Positions 26,871 to 36,611 are shown, numbered from the stretch's first letter. The stretch is DNA of 64,000 bases from Methanobrevibacter sp. (GCF_030539875.1 NZ_JAUNXI010000010.1:1-64000), one strand, 5' to 3'. Numbers and translations are program-made. Notes: generated by a model not told the origin, from the letters alone.

Positions 26871-27966
26871 TAAAATAAGCATTATTCTACCAATATTTAA
26901 TGTTGGCGATCATCTAAGAGGAGGAATTGATTCACTTATCAATCAGACAATTGGAAATGAAAACTTGGAAATCATTATGGTTAACGATTGTTCGACTGAC
27001 GGGTCAGGTGAAATCATAGATGAATATGCCGAAAAATATGAGTGTTGTACTGCAATACACCATGAAAAGAACAGTGGTGCAGCATATACTCCACGAAATA
27101 CAGGTATTGAAGCCTGCAGTGGAGATTATATAATGTTTTTAGACCCTGACGACAGATACACACCTGATGCCTGTGAAACATTATATAATGTTGTTAAAAG
27201 AAATAATGCAGACGTTGCCTTCGGACGCTTTAGAAGAATATTTGAATATGGAGGCAAAGTTCAAAAATCATTTTCACCATATTTAGACAGTCTGGAAAAT
27301 TCATATCCTGATGAAACACTTGAAACTGCAAATTTTTTAGATATTCCTGACTTTATCTGGGATAATTTTGTAGAGAAATTCCTTTACGGCAAAACTCTGG
27401 AAGTAACTTACCCGAGAGACTCACCTCTCGATACAATCCGCGTTGATAACATTGAACAGGAACCTGATTTATTGAAAATGGCTCCAGCCGTGTGGAGTAA
27501 AATTTATAAAAGAGAATTAATAATGGATAATGATTTAAGATTCCAGCCATTCGTTTCAGGTGATGACCTGGCATTTTCCCTGGAAGCATTGCTAAAAGCA
27601 AAGGGCATTGTCTTTTTAAACAATTTCATTTGTTATGATTACTATATCAGGGATCTGCCTGATGACAAATCAATTACCAATAACGTCAATGTGAAACTAT
27701 TAAGTGAGCTGATGGAATCATACATTTACTGTAGGAAATGCACTGAAGGATTTCCAAAAGAGATTCAAACAGTTTCCCTGAATCCTCATTTGTTTCACTG
27801 GACAAATTCATGGAAACATTCTCCATTTACCCGAGAAGAAAACAAATTACTGCTAAGTAAAGTAAATGAGCTTAAAAATATCCATAAAAGTGATTTTAAA
27901 ACTAAAATGCTGTTAAGTTCAATGACAAAAGCCCTTGAATCTAAAATTCAAATTCAAAAGGAGTAA
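26863..27966 (+). CDS. Glycosyltransferase family 2 protein, 367 aa
   Basis: GT-A fold with ISIILPIFNVGDHLRGGIDS, IIMVNDCSTDGSGEIIDEY and the metal-binding FLDPDDRYTPDA (D-x-D equivalent). The C-terminal half is longer than in minimal GT2 domains and carries no clear membrane helix. Overlaps hemD by 8 bp and is followed after 4 bp by UDP-galactopyranose mutase, so it may add galactofuranose to a surface glycan; the acceptor is unknown. Confidence 0.9.
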   Translation: MNDKISIILPIFNVGDHLRGGIDSLINQTIGNENLEIIMVNDCSTDGSGEIIDEYAEKYECCTAIHHEKNSGAAYTPRNTGIEACSGDYIMFLDPDDRYTPDACETLYNVVKRNNADVAFGRFRRIFEYGGKVQKSFSPYLDSLENSYPDETLETANFLDIPDFIWDNFVEKFLYGKTLEVTYPRDSPLDTIRVDNIEQEPDLLKMAPAVWSKIYKRELIMDNDLRFQPFVSGDDLAFSLEALLKAKGIVFLNNFICYDYYIRDLPDDKSITNNVNVKLLSELMESYIYCRKCTEGFPKEIQTVSLNPHLFHWTNSWKHSPFTREENKLLLSKVNELKNIHKSDFKTKMLLSSMTKALESKIQIQKE

Positions 27967-27970
27967 AATA

Positions 27971-29065
27971 ATGACCGATTATAAATATGTAATTGTAGGC
28001 GCCGGACTTTCTGGTTTAACAATAGCTGAGAGAATTGCAAATCAGTTGGATGAAAAAGTTTTAATTATTGAAAAGCGCGACCATATTGGAGGCAATGTTT
28101 ATGATTTTTACCAGGACGACCTCCTGATTCAGAAATACGGTCCTCACATTTACCATACAAACGATAAAAAAGTTCACGATTACCTTTCACAGTTTACACA
28201 ATGGATTGATTACGTGCACAGGGTATTGAGCTATGTTGATGGAAAGCTTGTGCCTATGCCAATCTGTATTGATACCTTAAATAAATTGTATGACCTTGAC
28301 CTGGATGAAAATTCAATGAAGGAATGGATTGATGAGCATAAAGAAGATATTGATGAGATAAAATCCTCCGAAGATGTTGTTCTTAAAAATGCCGGAAGGG
28401 ATATTTACAATAAGCTGTTTAAAAACTATACTGAAAAGCAATGGGGAACCTCAGCAGCTGATTTAAGTCCAAGCGTCATTTCAAGAATTCCTTTTAGATT
28501 CAATCATGACGACCGATACTTTGGAGACACATATCAGGGAATGCCGAAAGAAGGATTTACAAAAATGTGTGAAAACATGGCAAAATCCGATAACATTGAA
28601 ATTATCCTCAAAACAGATTATAAAGATTATATAGATAAAATCAATTACGAAAAACTAATCTACACCGGCCCGATTGATTACTTTTATGATTATAAGTACG
28701 GGGAACTGTTATACAGATGTCTGAACTTCGTATATGAAATCTTAAATCAGGATTCCTATCAGGAGGTAGGTGTTGTAAACTATCCTAATCATCCATACTT
28801 TACAAGGATAACCGAATTTAAAAAGTTAACCCAGCAGAAGGCCGATGGAAAGACAGCCATCATGAGGGAATATCCAGGATTCAATGGTGAGAAATGTTAT
28901 CCATATCCAACAGAGGAATATTTGGATAAATTCAAATTATACGAAGCGGAAATGGAAAAAGAAGAAAATGTAATATTTGCCGGAAGATTAGCCAAATACA
29001 AATATTACAATATGGATTTAGTAGTTAAAGATGCATTAGAAATTTTTGAAAAACAAATCAGATAG
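27971..29065 (+). CDS. glf: UDP-galactopyranose mutase
   Basis: Flavoenzyme converting UDP-galactopyranose to UDP-galactofuranose. FAD site YVIVGAGLSGLTIAERIA and IIEKRDHIGGNVYD; substrate-site patterns KYGPHIYHTND, YTEKQWG and YTGPIDYFYDY are present. Length 364 aa with the ATG at 27971; an upstream in-frame start inside the glycosyltransferase gene is rejected. It implies a galactofuranose-containing envelope glycan. Confidence 0.96.
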   Translation: MTDYKYVIVGAGLSGLTIAERIANQLDEKVLIIEKRDHIGGNVYDFYQDDLLIQKYGPHIYHTNDKKVHDYLSQFTQWIDYVHRVLSYVDGKLVPMPICIDTLNKLYDLDLDENSMKEWIDEHKEDIDEIKSSEDVVLKNAGRDIYNKLFKNYTEKQWGTSAADLSPSVISRIPFRFNHDDRYFGDTYQGMPKEGFTKMCENMAKSDNIEIILKTDYKDYIDKINYEKLIYTGPIDYFYDYKYGELLYRCLNFVYEILNQDSYQEVGVVNYPNHPYFTRITEFKKLTQQKADGKTAIMREYPGFNGEKCYPYPTEEYLDKFKLYEAEMEKEENVIFAGRLAKYKYYNMDLVVKDALEIFEKQIR

Positions 29066-29073
29066 GTGTTGAC

Positions 29074-29343
29074 ATGATTGCAATATGGCCACAGTATTTA
29101 AATAAAGACTTGTCCCTTAGCGAAGGTCGTAAAATATCTATTGAAGAGTCTGTTAAGAACCCTTCAATTAACGAAATTGAAAGAGCACTGAAAAGACTTG
29201 GATTTACATACAATTTGGAAAAAGACAAGGCATATCCTGGAAAATGGTATGAAAAATCCGGAAGAGTCCTTGTTGAATGGGAAGGAACAAAATTAGACCT
29301 TATACGAGAAGTTAGTTTAAAAATCAAAGAACTCAGAAACTGA
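29074..29343 (+). CDS. srp19: Signal recognition particle 19 kDa protein
   Basis: An 89-aa protein binding 7S RNA helices 6 and 8 for SRP54 loading. MIAIWPQYLNKDLSLSEGRK and the (Y/F)PGKWYEKSGRVLVEW stretch are family hallmarks. GGTGTTGAC before the ATG. Confidence 0.95.
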   Translation: MIAIWPQYLNKDLSLSEGRKISIEESVKNPSINEIERALKRLGFTYNLEKDKAYPGKWYEKSGRVLVEWEGTKLDLIREVSLKIKELRN

Positions 29344-29348
29344 TTAAT

Positions 29349-30755
29349 ATGCAAATACCCCAACCGATGCACGAACAATACCTCGAAGCAAAAAAGCTTA
29401 TCGAAAGCTCAAATGACATTAAGGTCTATTCACATATTGACTGTGACGGCATTTGTTCAGGTGCAATATTATCAACCATACTCGACAGGCAAAATAAAGA
29501 ACATGAAATCGAGTTTGTAAATTTAGACGTCTTGGATGACATGGACCTTAACCACGAACTTACAATATTTTCAGATTTAGGTTCAGGCCAAAGAGTTGAC
29601 TCAAAAGCCCGTGAAGGTCAGAAAATCCTCATCCTGGACCATCATCCTCCATTAAGGGATATTGATTACAGAGCCGGCAAAAATTATACTTTTTTAGAAA
29701 TCAATCCTATGCATCACGGCATTGACGGGTCATATGACGTTTGTGGCGGAGGATTATGTTATTTTCTTGGAAAGGAATTCGGATATACTGATTTAAGCTG
29801 GATTGGTGTTTTATCTGCAATTGGAGATATGCAAAACACTAAAACTGGCCATTTTGAAGGTTTAAATGAAATAATACAACAAGATGCAATTGACGGAGGA
29901 TATCTCAAGCTAACAAAGGATGATTTAAACATTTACGGCAGAAACTCAAGACCTCTCTTCGTTGCCCTTTCTTACTTTAGTGATGTAAAACTGCCGATTA
30001 CAAACAACACCAATGAGACAATGGCTATTCTAGAAGAACTGGGCATTGATGAAAAACACAACCGAAAAACTTTAAACGAATTGACAATGGAAGAAAAAGG
30101 CAAGCTTTTCCAACGCCTTCTTTCAATGCTGGCAAAGGTTGTTCCGGGAAAATATATTCAGTATCTTCCCCAGTTAATCATTGGAGATTCATACACATTC
30201 TTAAAAGAAGATCCCTCCAGTTTTCTCAGAGATGCTTCTGAATTTTCAACAGCCATGAATGCATGCGGCAGAAATCATGAAGAAAAAATAGCCATGGAAG
30301 TTTTAAAAGGAGACAGATTTGTTGCTCTTGATGAGCTTGAAGATGTAAGCTTAAATCACAGGCGCAATCTTGCTCAGGCAATATCCGGTGTTGTAGAAAG
30401 CGATGATGCGAATATCATTGAATTGGAAAACCTGCAATACTTTGATGGAACCGGAATTAAACCAGAAATTGTCGGAACAATAACCGGAATGATTTTAGGT
30501 TACTGCAACTGGAAAAAACCGATTATAGGATTTGCTCAAACTGACGATACAGGCCTTAAAGTGTCTCTTAGATGTTCAAGATTACTTTCCTATGACGGAA
30601 TACACTTTGGAAACATTATCCGCAAAGTTGCAGGACAAGTCGGAGGAAGTGGAGGAGGCCACGCAATGGCTTGTGGCGCTTATATTCCGATTGATAAAAA
30701 AGACGAATTTCTCAAAGAGTTTAATGAAAATCTAAATGGCAGACTTACACTTTAA
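29349..30755 (+). CDS. DHH-family phosphoesterase, archaeal RecJ-like, 468 aa
   Basis: DHH domain with SHIDCDGICSG (28-38), a D-x-G-S/G metal motif FSDLGSGQRVD, and DHHPP (97-101). The C-terminal DHHA1-like domain ends GGSGGGHAMACGAYIP, the usual nucleic-acid-binding G-G-G-H. Archaeal proteins of this group are single-strand-specific exonucleases, some binding the GINS replication complex. The start lies 5 bp after srp19. Confidence 0.88.
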   Translation: MQIPQPMHEQYLEAKKLIESSNDIKVYSHIDCDGICSGAILSTILDRQNKEHEIEFVNLDVLDDMDLNHELTIFSDLGSGQRVDSKAREGQKILILDHHPPLRDIDYRAGKNYTFLEINPMHHGIDGSYDVCGGGLCYFLGKEFGYTDLSWIGVLSAIGDMQNTKTGHFEGLNEIIQQDAIDGGYLKLTKDDLNIYGRNSRPLFVALSYFSDVKLPITNNTNETMAILEELGIDEKHNRKTLNELTMEEKGKLFQRLLSMLAKVVPGKYIQYLPQLIIGDSYTFLKEDPSSFLRDASEFSTAMNACGRNHEEKIAMEVLKGDRFVALDELEDVSLNHRRNLAQAISGVVESDDANIIELENLQYFDGTGIKPEIVGTITGMILGYCNWKKPIIGFAQTDDTGLKVSLRCSRLLSYDGIHFGNIIRKVAGQVGGSGGGHAMACGAYIPIDKKDEFLKEFNENLNGRLTL

Positions 30756-30812
30756 TATATATAATATAAAATTAAATATATAAATTAATCAATTATAATT
30801 GAGGAATGAATT

Positions 30813-31619
30813 ATGATGAAGGCATTTAAAAAAAGAGGTGCTCTTACACATTTTCAAATTTTAAGTGAAATATCAAAACAAGATCCTCACCTCAAACAAA
30901 AAGATTTGGCTGATAAATTAGGAATTACCATACAGGCGGTTTCTGAAAATATTAAAACCTTAATCGAACTGGACTACATTAGTTCTAAAGATGGAAGATC
31001 ACCTTATAAAATAACACAAAAAGGTATTGAAAAAGTTAAAAAAGACGCAATTAGCTTGAGAAAATATTCCGATTCTGTTTTGGAAACTATGAATCATTAC
31101 AAAACCATCTGGCCAGCTATTGCAAATGAAGACCTTAAAAAAGGAGATCTTGTCGGCCTTTACATGGAAGATGGGGTTTTATACGCTCATAAAAAAGAAG
31201 AAAATGCTACCGGCGTTGTTTTAGAAGATGCAGAAGCCAATATGGACGTTTCCCTAACCAACCTTACCGGAATTATTGATGTTGTAAACGGGGAAGTTAC
31301 CCTCATTATTGTTCCGACCATCAAAGACGGCGGATCTAAAGCTTCCGATTTGGACTTGATTAAAAAGGTCTATGAAAAAGGAACAAACAGCGGTGAAAAA
31401 ATCAATAAGGTCGCATCGGCAGGTACTGTTTCCCGCGCGATTATAAACAAGTTAGGACTTCCCCTTGACATTGAATACGGTGCGCCACATGCAACTGCAA
31501 ATGCTGCCCGAAAAGGACTAAACGTTCTTGCAATTTGCGTTGGGGACATGAGCAAATCATTTACACGCGAACTTGAAGCTGAAAAAATCAAATACAATAT
31601 TATCGATGGGAAAAAATAA
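30813..31619 (+). CDS. Winged-helix transcriptional regulator with conserved archaeal C-terminal domain, 268 aa
   Basis: The N-terminal 80 residues are a MarR/ArsR-like winged helix (LKQKDLADKLGITIQAVSEN, then ISSKDGRSPYKITQKG). The rest holds a beta-rich segment and a C-terminal part (VASAGTVSRAIINKLGLPLD, HATANAARKGLNVLAI) that looks like a ligand or nucleotide-binding domain. GAGG precedes the ATG by 8 bp. It is monocistronic and convergent with the helicase gene; targets unknown. Confidence 0.75.
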   Translation: MMKAFKKRGALTHFQILSEISKQDPHLKQKDLADKLGITIQAVSENIKTLIELDYISSKDGRSPYKITQKGIEKVKKDAISLRKYSDSVLETMNHYKTIWPAIANEDLKKGDLVGLYMEDGVLYAHKKEENATGVVLEDAEANMDVSLTNLTGIIDVVNGEVTLIIVPTIKDGGSKASDLDLIKKVYEKGTNSGEKINKVASAGTVSRAIINKLGLPLDIEYGAPHATANAARKGLNVLAICVGDMSKSFTRELEAEKIKYNIIDGKK

Positions 31620-32903
31620 TTACTTTTCCCTTACCATCTTTAACAGACCTGCAGCCAGAAGTTCTGAATTTATTTTTTTATTTACGTTCTTTTTTACTGA
31701 TTCAAGATAAAAGTCATCCACTTCTTCAAGTTCAATGAGATTTTTAACATTGTCCAGAATCATGTTATTTTTAATATATTCAACTTCCTTAAATGAAGGA
31801 ATCTTTTTTTCGGCAATTTTGGTTTTATTGACCTTTTTAATAGCATTGAATCTCTGAATCTCATCTCTTGAAACTAAAGTAAAAGCATATCCGATTTTTC
31901 CCGCCCTTGCAGTTCGCCCAATCCGGTGAATATAATTTTCAGGATTCTGGGGAACATCGTAATTGATAATAACATCCAGATTGTCAATATCCAATCCCCG
32001 TGCTGCAACATCAGTTGCAACCAAAATGGAAATGTTTCCATTTCTAAATTTATTCATTACACGGTTTCTTACTTTTTGAGTCATGTCTCCATGAAGGCTG
32101 TCAACAGAATATCCTCTTTTTCTTAAATGCTTTTCAACATAATTTACTCCCTTTTTCGTATTGCAGAATATTAATGCCAGTTTGACGTCATATACATCAA
32201 GCAGTCTTGTCATGTCTTCAAATTTATACTTGATATTGCATTTGAAAAAGTATTGTGTTATTTTTGGAGTGTTTTTCTTATTTGAAGCTATTTTGATAGT
32301 TTTTGGATTTTTCTGATATTTTTTAGCAATTTTTTTTATTTCATCGGGAATTGTAGCTGAGAAAAGTAGCGTTTGTCTGTTTACAGGAGTGTTTTTTAAA
32401 ATAAACTCAATATCATCAATAAATCCCATATTCAACATTTCATCTGCTTCATCTAAAACAACACTTTCAATACCTATCAAATCCAGGTTGCCTCTTTCAA
32501 TATGGTCAATTACACGACCGGGAGTTCCAACAACAATATGAACGCCTTTTTTTAAAACTCTGGTTTGTTTTCCTATTGGCTGGCCACCATAAACTGCTAA
32601 AATTTTAAGTTTTTTAATTTTTGAACCTACTTTGGCAAGTTCATCAGCCACCTGCATACACAGTTCTCTTGTTGGACACAGGACAATGGCCTGGGGAGAC
32701 CTGTCTTCAATGAAAATTTTTTCAATAATTGGAACTGCAAAAGCAAGAGTCTTGCCAGAACCTGTTTGTGCCTGGCCAATAATGTCACTGCCCTTTAAGG
32801 ATTTGGGAATGGACATTTCCTGAATAGGTGTTGTTTTTGCAAATCCCATTTCTTTTATGGCCTTTTTAATATTATCTGAAATATCCAAGTCATCAAAATA
32901 CAT
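31620..32903 (-). CDS. DEAD-box RNA helicase, 427 aa
   Basis: All helicase motifs are visible: the Q motif FAKTTPIQEMSIP, AQTGSGKT, PTRELCMQV, VGTPGRVIDH, DEADEM, FSATIPDE, FCNTKKG, ATDVAARGLDID and HRIGRTARAG. It unwinds RNA duplexes, probably in RNA decay, ribosome assembly or cold adaptation. The C-terminal 70 residues are a basic extension without a named domain. Its stop abuts the stop of the convergent regulator gene. Confidence 0.95.
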   Translation of the reverse strand: MYFDDLDISDNIKKAIKEMGFAKTTPIQEMSIPKSLKGSDIIGQAQTGSGKTLAFAVPIIEKIFIEDRSPQAIVLCPTRELCMQVADELAKVGSKIKKLKILAVYGGQPIGKQTRVLKKGVHIVVGTPGRVIDHIERGNLDLIGIESVVLDEADEMLNMGFIDDIEFILKNTPVNRQTLLFSATIPDEIKKIAKKYQKNPKTIKIASNKKNTPKITQYFFKCNIKYKFEDMTRLLDVYDVKLALIFCNTKKGVNYVEKHLRKRGYSVDSLHGDMTQKVRNRVMNKFRNGNISILVATDVAARGLDIDNLDVIINYDVPQNPENYIHRIGRTARAGKIGYAFTLVSRDEIQRFNAIKKVNKTKIAEKKIPSFKEVEYIKNNMILDNVKNLIELEEVDDFYLESVKKNVNKKINSELLAAGLLKMVREK

Positions 32904-32938
32904 TACATAAATATTTGATGAAATAACTATATAACAAT

Positions 32939-33799
32939 TTAGATTAATTTAGATTGAAGAGATTTCTGAGGAAAATGGGATAAATACTGAAATATTTCCT
33001 GAGGATTGTTCATGAGTCCGTGTTTCTGTGTTTTTTTATTAAAAATAGACATTAACTGTTTAGAATTTGGACTTGGAAGGGAGTATCTATTTCCGAATTC
33101 TTCAATATATTTTTCCTTAAGACCCGGAAAGTGTTGGTCTAATTTTTTGTAGAAATACTCGCGATTGCCTTTTCTTAAAGTAAGGCCCATCTCAATACAT
33201 AATATGCCCTTAACATTGGCATCAATACAGAAATCCAAAATAGAGTTAATATTATCAGACGTGTCGTTAATATAAGGCAGAATAGGACATAGCCAAACAA
33301 CAGTGGGGATGCCTTCTTTGTTTAATTTCTTTAATGCATCTACTCTTTTTGATGTTTCACATACACCAGGTTCTAAAATTTTGCACAGGTCATCATCTGC
33401 AGTGGTTATTGTCATTTGGACAACAACTTTTGATTTTTCATTGATTTTTTTAAGCAGATCCAAGTCTCTAAGCACAAGATCAGATTTTGTAATGCAGGTA
33501 AATCCAAATCCATATCTGTTAATCAATTCCAATGATTTGCGTGTGAATTCTAGATTTTTTTCAAGAGGCATATAGGGATCAGACATTGCACCGGTTCCAA
33601 TCATGGCTTTCGGTCTTTTAATGAGTTGTTTTTTAAGAAGACTTAACGAATTTCTTTTAACGGCAATATCTTCAAATTCATGTTCCATTTTATAAATCTC
33701 ACTTCTGGAATCACAATAGATACAACCGTGAGTGCAGCCCCTGTAGATGTTCATTCCGTTTTTTGGCGACAGTATACTTTTCGAGGTGATATAATGCAT
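32939..33799 (-). CDS. Radical SAM protein, SPL-like family, 286 aa
   Basis: The iron-sulfur cluster motif is C22-x3-C26-x2-C29 within NIYRGCTHGCIYCDSR, and the family patterns IGTGAMSDPYMPLEK and FTCITKSDLVLRDLDLL place it with spore-photoproduct-lyase-like radical SAM proteins of the Rv2578c group. Substrate unknown. It is divergent from the Cas4-like gene, 59 bp away. Confidence 0.85.
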   Translation of the reverse strand: MHYITSKSILSPKNGMNIYRGCTHGCIYCDSRSEIYKMEHEFEDIAVKRNSLSLLKKQLIKRPKAMIGTGAMSDPYMPLEKNLEFTRKSLELINRYGFGFTCITKSDLVLRDLDLLKKINEKSKVVVQMTITTADDDLCKILEPGVCETSKRVDALKKLNKEGIPTVVWLCPILPYINDTSDNINSILDFCIDANVKGILCIEMGLTLRKGNREYFYKKLDQHFPGLKEKYIEEFGNRYSLPSPNSKQLMSIFNKKTQKHGLMNNPQEIFQYLSHFPQKSLQSKLI

Positions 33800-33858
33800 A
33801 AAGTTAGTTTTGATTTTGAAAGATAAATAATTATACTTTGAAAAATATATAACAGATT

Positions 33859-34545
33859 ATGGAGCAAAAAAATATCATCGAATATTCAAAAGAACATGAA
33901 TTTAAAGACCACCCTTCAGTAAAAGGTCTTCAGATAATTGAAGATAAAAACAATTTCCCAATTAGCTGGTTGAATCAGCAAGGATACTGCGAGTATCAGC
34001 TATATCTCGAGCATGTCAAAGGGATAAGAACACCTTCAACACCTGAAATGACACACGGAAGTGCTGTTCACCAGCAGCTTGAGGACATTTTCAAACAGGA
34101 CGCAACACCAACAACACTTCCCGAAGCCGTTGAAACTTCAAAAGAAAAGGCAATAATGTCAAGAGAATGCTTTGTTGTTTCACCTTCTTACGGGATTAGA
34201 GGATATATCGATGAAATAAGAATGAAACCTGACGAAATAGTGATAATCGATGACAAACCCGGAAGAACACCCTACCAGTCAACAATGAATCAGGTAAGAG
34301 CCTACTGTCTTGCTTATAAAGATATGGTGGGGGATGAGAGAAAAATCAAAGCTGCACTTCGTGAAAGAGGCACTGAAAATCTCTTTTGGATTGAAATATT
34401 CACTCCTGATGTTGAAAAGGAAATTGAATACACCATCAAAAGGATGCACAGGTTGTTTGATGGAACCAAACCATTTATGCCGACAAAAAATCCTAAAAAA
34501 TGCCACTCCTGCAGATTCAAACATGACTGCGAACATGCCCAGTAG
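33859..34545 (+). CDS. Solitary Cas4/Dna2-like nuclease (PD-(D/E)XK), 228 aa
   Basis: A RecB-type nuclease with an iron-sulfur cluster. Four cysteines are in the expected places: C44 (GYCEYQLYL) and C215, C218, C224 (CHSC then C before EHAQ). The nuclease core shows HGSAVHQQLE, GIRGYIDEIR (D118) and VIIDDKPGR (D131, K133). No CRISPR array or other cas gene is nearby, so a role in DNA repair or replication ends rather than spacer capture is likely. It is followed after 6 bp by the thermonuclease-like gene. Confidence 0.85.
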   Translation: MEQKNIIEYSKEHEFKDHPSVKGLQIIEDKNNFPISWLNQQGYCEYQLYLEHVKGIRTPSTPEMTHGSAVHQQLEDIFKQDATPTTLPEAVETSKEKAIMSRECFVVSPSYGIRGYIDEIRMKPDEIVIIDDKPGRTPYQSTMNQVRAYCLAYKDMVGDERKIKAALRERGTENLFWIEIFTPDVEKEIEYTIKRMHRLFDGTKPFMPTKNPKKCHSCRFKHDCEHAQ

Positions 34546-34551
34546 ATTAAA

Positions 34552-35001
34552 ATGAATAAAAAAACCATTTCAATTATCCTGCTGACAGCATTTTTAATTA
34601 CAACAACTTTAAGCCTAACGAATTCATTTCTAGAAGACAATGCAACTTCCAAAAATCAAACCGGAACACTGATAATCAACAATAAGACTGTCCACTATGA
34701 GAAGACAGGAAAATGCGTAGATGTGATTGATGGAAATACCATACAAGTTTATGGCGTCGGCAAAGTTCAGTTAAATCAGATAGGAAGCCCAAAACCTGAA
34801 GCCAAACAGTTTGTTAAGGACAACTGTCTTGGAAAAACCGTATATTTGGATATTGACGATAAACAGCCTGAAGACAGATATGGTCGTATAGTGGCTATTG
34901 TTTATACAGACACCATTGACGTTAATAAAGAACTGCTTGACAACGGTTTCGCCAATGTATCTTATTTCACACCAAGTGAATTTAAAAAAGGAGAAGTTTG
35001 A
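34552..35001 (+). CDS. Exported thermonuclease-like (SNase/OB fold) protein, probably not catalytic, 149 aa
   Basis: A signal peptide or anchor (residues 1-23) precedes an SNase fold: GKCVDVIDGNTIQVYGVG, DRYGRIVAIVY and VNKELLDNGFANVSYF. Of the three staphylococcal nuclease catalytic residues, only the arginine in DRYGR (R112) is clear. By eye alignment the R35 position is Q73 (in KVQLNQIG) and the E43 position is K81 (in GSPKPEA). It may bind rather than cut nucleic acid outside the cell. Confidence 0.8.
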   Translation: MNKKTISIILLTAFLITTTLSLTNSFLEDNATSKNQTGTLIINNKTVHYEKTGKCVDVIDGNTIQVYGVGKVQLNQIGSPKPEAKQFVKDNCLGKTVYLDIDDKQPEDRYGRIVAIVYTDTIDVNKELLDNGFANVSYFTPSEFKKGEV

Positions 35002-35089
35002 TTATTTAATATTTCCATGTTAAATCAACAAACAAACACTATTCCTTACAAATCCAGTTTAACAAAAGAAAACTTAAACTAATTTAAGT

Positions 35090-35124
35090 TAAAAAAAAGT
35101 AAGAAGTGAGCCTATTTAAGCTCA
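35090..35124 (-). terminator. Terminator at the end of the RDD gene
   Basis: TGAGC (35107-35111) and GCTCA (35120-35124) can pair around the stop codon, and the A run at 35091-35098 gives a T tract on the minus strand. The stem is short (5 bp). Confidence 0.35.
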
Positions 35125-35513
35125 TCAATAACTGTTGTTTTTGAAATGGTGTTTAGAAACCTGTCGGTTTTCAGCATTTTTCCAACAGCCCAATCAAAAA
35201 CAATCGGAATCCAATAAATTTTAGTCAAATTACGTACAATCGCCTGAGGCCATGAAATATAATTTCCATTGTTAGACACTACCTTTAAATACATTAATGA
35301 TTTGCCGACACTTGCTCCTTCAAGCTTTTCGCATAAAACAAAGTAAACCATTATTAAAACAGGGACAACATATGGGAAGAAATGATATATTTCATAAGAA
35401 TCAGCAGGATTAACAACTAAAGACAATAAATAAGACACAATCCACATAAATGCTGAAACAACAAAGAAATCGATTATGTATGCGCCGACTCTTCTTGTAA
35501 ATACACTTGCCAT
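35112..35513 (-). CDS. RDD family membrane protein, 133 aa
   Basis: Starts MASVFTRRVGAYIIDFFVVS, the R-x-x-A-x-x-(I/L)-D signature of RDD proteins, and has VGKSLMYLKVV followed by a third hydrophobic segment. Three transmembrane helices. RDD proteins are small membrane proteins of uncertain, possibly transport, role. It starts 9 bp after hypE. Confidence 0.85.
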   Translation of the reverse strand: MASVFTRRVGAYIIDFFVVSAFMWIVSYLLSLVVNPADSYEIYHFFPYVVPVLIMVYFVLCEKLEGASVGKSLMYLKVVSNNGNYISWPQAIVRNLTKIYWIPIVFDWAVGKMLKTDRFLNTISKTTVIDELK

Positions 35514-35522
35514 CTTATCACC

Positions 35523-36545
35523 TTAACATACTCTAGGAACTGGATCTGCAATAGGCGCTTCAAGAATCCTTTCACCACCAATAGGAGTATTAACCACAAC
35601 ATAATCCCCTTCGACTACTTCACCAATAATAGCTGCGTTTTCACCGTATTTTTCGCCTTTGATAGCTTCAAGTATTTCTTCGGCTTTATCGGCTTTAACT
35701 CCCATAACGACTTTTCCTTCGTTAGCCACTTCAAATGGATCAATACCCAGCATTTCAGATACTGCATGAACTTCTTCCTTAATTGGAATAGCTTCCTGTT
35801 CAAGAACAACTCCCACACCAGCTTTTGACGCCATTTCATTAATGGCATTTGCAAAACCGCCACGAGTAGGGTCTTTCATAGCAGTAACTCCACCAATTTC
35901 CAAAGCTTTCTTAATAATATTCCACATCGGAGCAACATCAGATTTCAAATCGGTTTCAAATCCGAAACCTTCTCTAAAAGACATTAAACTCATTCCGTGA
36001 TCACCTAAACTGCCGGTGATGATGATTTTATCTCCAACTTCCAAAGTTGAATCACGAACTACTTCGCCTTTTTTAGCAAGGCCAATTCCTGTTGTAACCA
36101 TAACAATGCCGTCAAGTTTATCCTGAGGCATCACCTTAGTATCGCCTGTAATTACAGCAACATCAACTTCCTGACAAGTTTCATTTAGTGATTTGATGAT
36201 TTTTTCCAAACTTTCAATTGGAAATCCTTCCTGCATGATTATTGCATTAGCAAGTGCTAATGGACGGGCACCCATTACTGAGACATCGTTAATAGTTCCG
36301 GCAGCAGAGATTCTGCCAATATCTCCTCCAGGGAAAAATAGTGGATCAATAGTATGGCCGTCAGTTGTTAAAACAATTTCATAATCATCACCAATAGGAA
36401 TTGATGCGCCATCATCTAATGCATCTAAACTAATACCGTCATTTACGCTTTTTTTAGTAATATTATCCAAAATTGTACTGGCGATTAAATTAGCCATTAC
36501 CTCTCCACCAGCACCATGATTCATACTAATTTTATCTTCTGACAT
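35523..36545 (-). CDS. hypE: Hydrogenase expression/formation protein HypE
   Basis: Converts the thiocarbamoyl group on its own C-terminal cysteine to the cyanide ligand of [NiFe]-hydrogenases. AIR-synthase-like fold with MNHGAGGEVM, DDGASIPIG, TTDGHTIDP and MKDPTRGG; the chain ends PVPRVC, giving the required terminal cysteine. 340 aa, full length. Hydrogenases are central to hydrogenotrophic methanogens. Confidence 0.97.
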   Translation of the reverse strand: MSEDKISMNHGAGGEVMANLIASTILDNITKKSVNDGISLDALDDGASIPIGDDYEIVLTTDGHTIDPLFFPGGDIGRISAAGTINDVSVMGARPLALANAIIMQEGFPIESLEKIIKSLNETCQEVDVAVITGDTKVMPQDKLDGIVMVTTGIGLAKKGEVVRDSTLEVGDKIIITGSLGDHGMSLMSFREGFGFETDLKSDVAPMWNIIKKALEIGGVTAMKDPTRGGFANAINEMASKAGVGVVLEQEAIPIKEEVHAVSEMLGIDPFEVANEGKVVMGVKADKAEEILEAIKGEKYGENAAIIGEVVEGDYVVVNTPIGGERILEAPIADPVPRVC

Positions 36546-36611
36546 TTTATCTCCTGATTATTAAATAATCTAATAAAAAGATATTTGTAAAAACATGTAT
36601 ATTAATTTAGT

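Noticed and set aside
33859-34545. Part of a CRISPR-Cas locus
   Set aside because: No direct-repeat array and no other cas gene were seen in the window.
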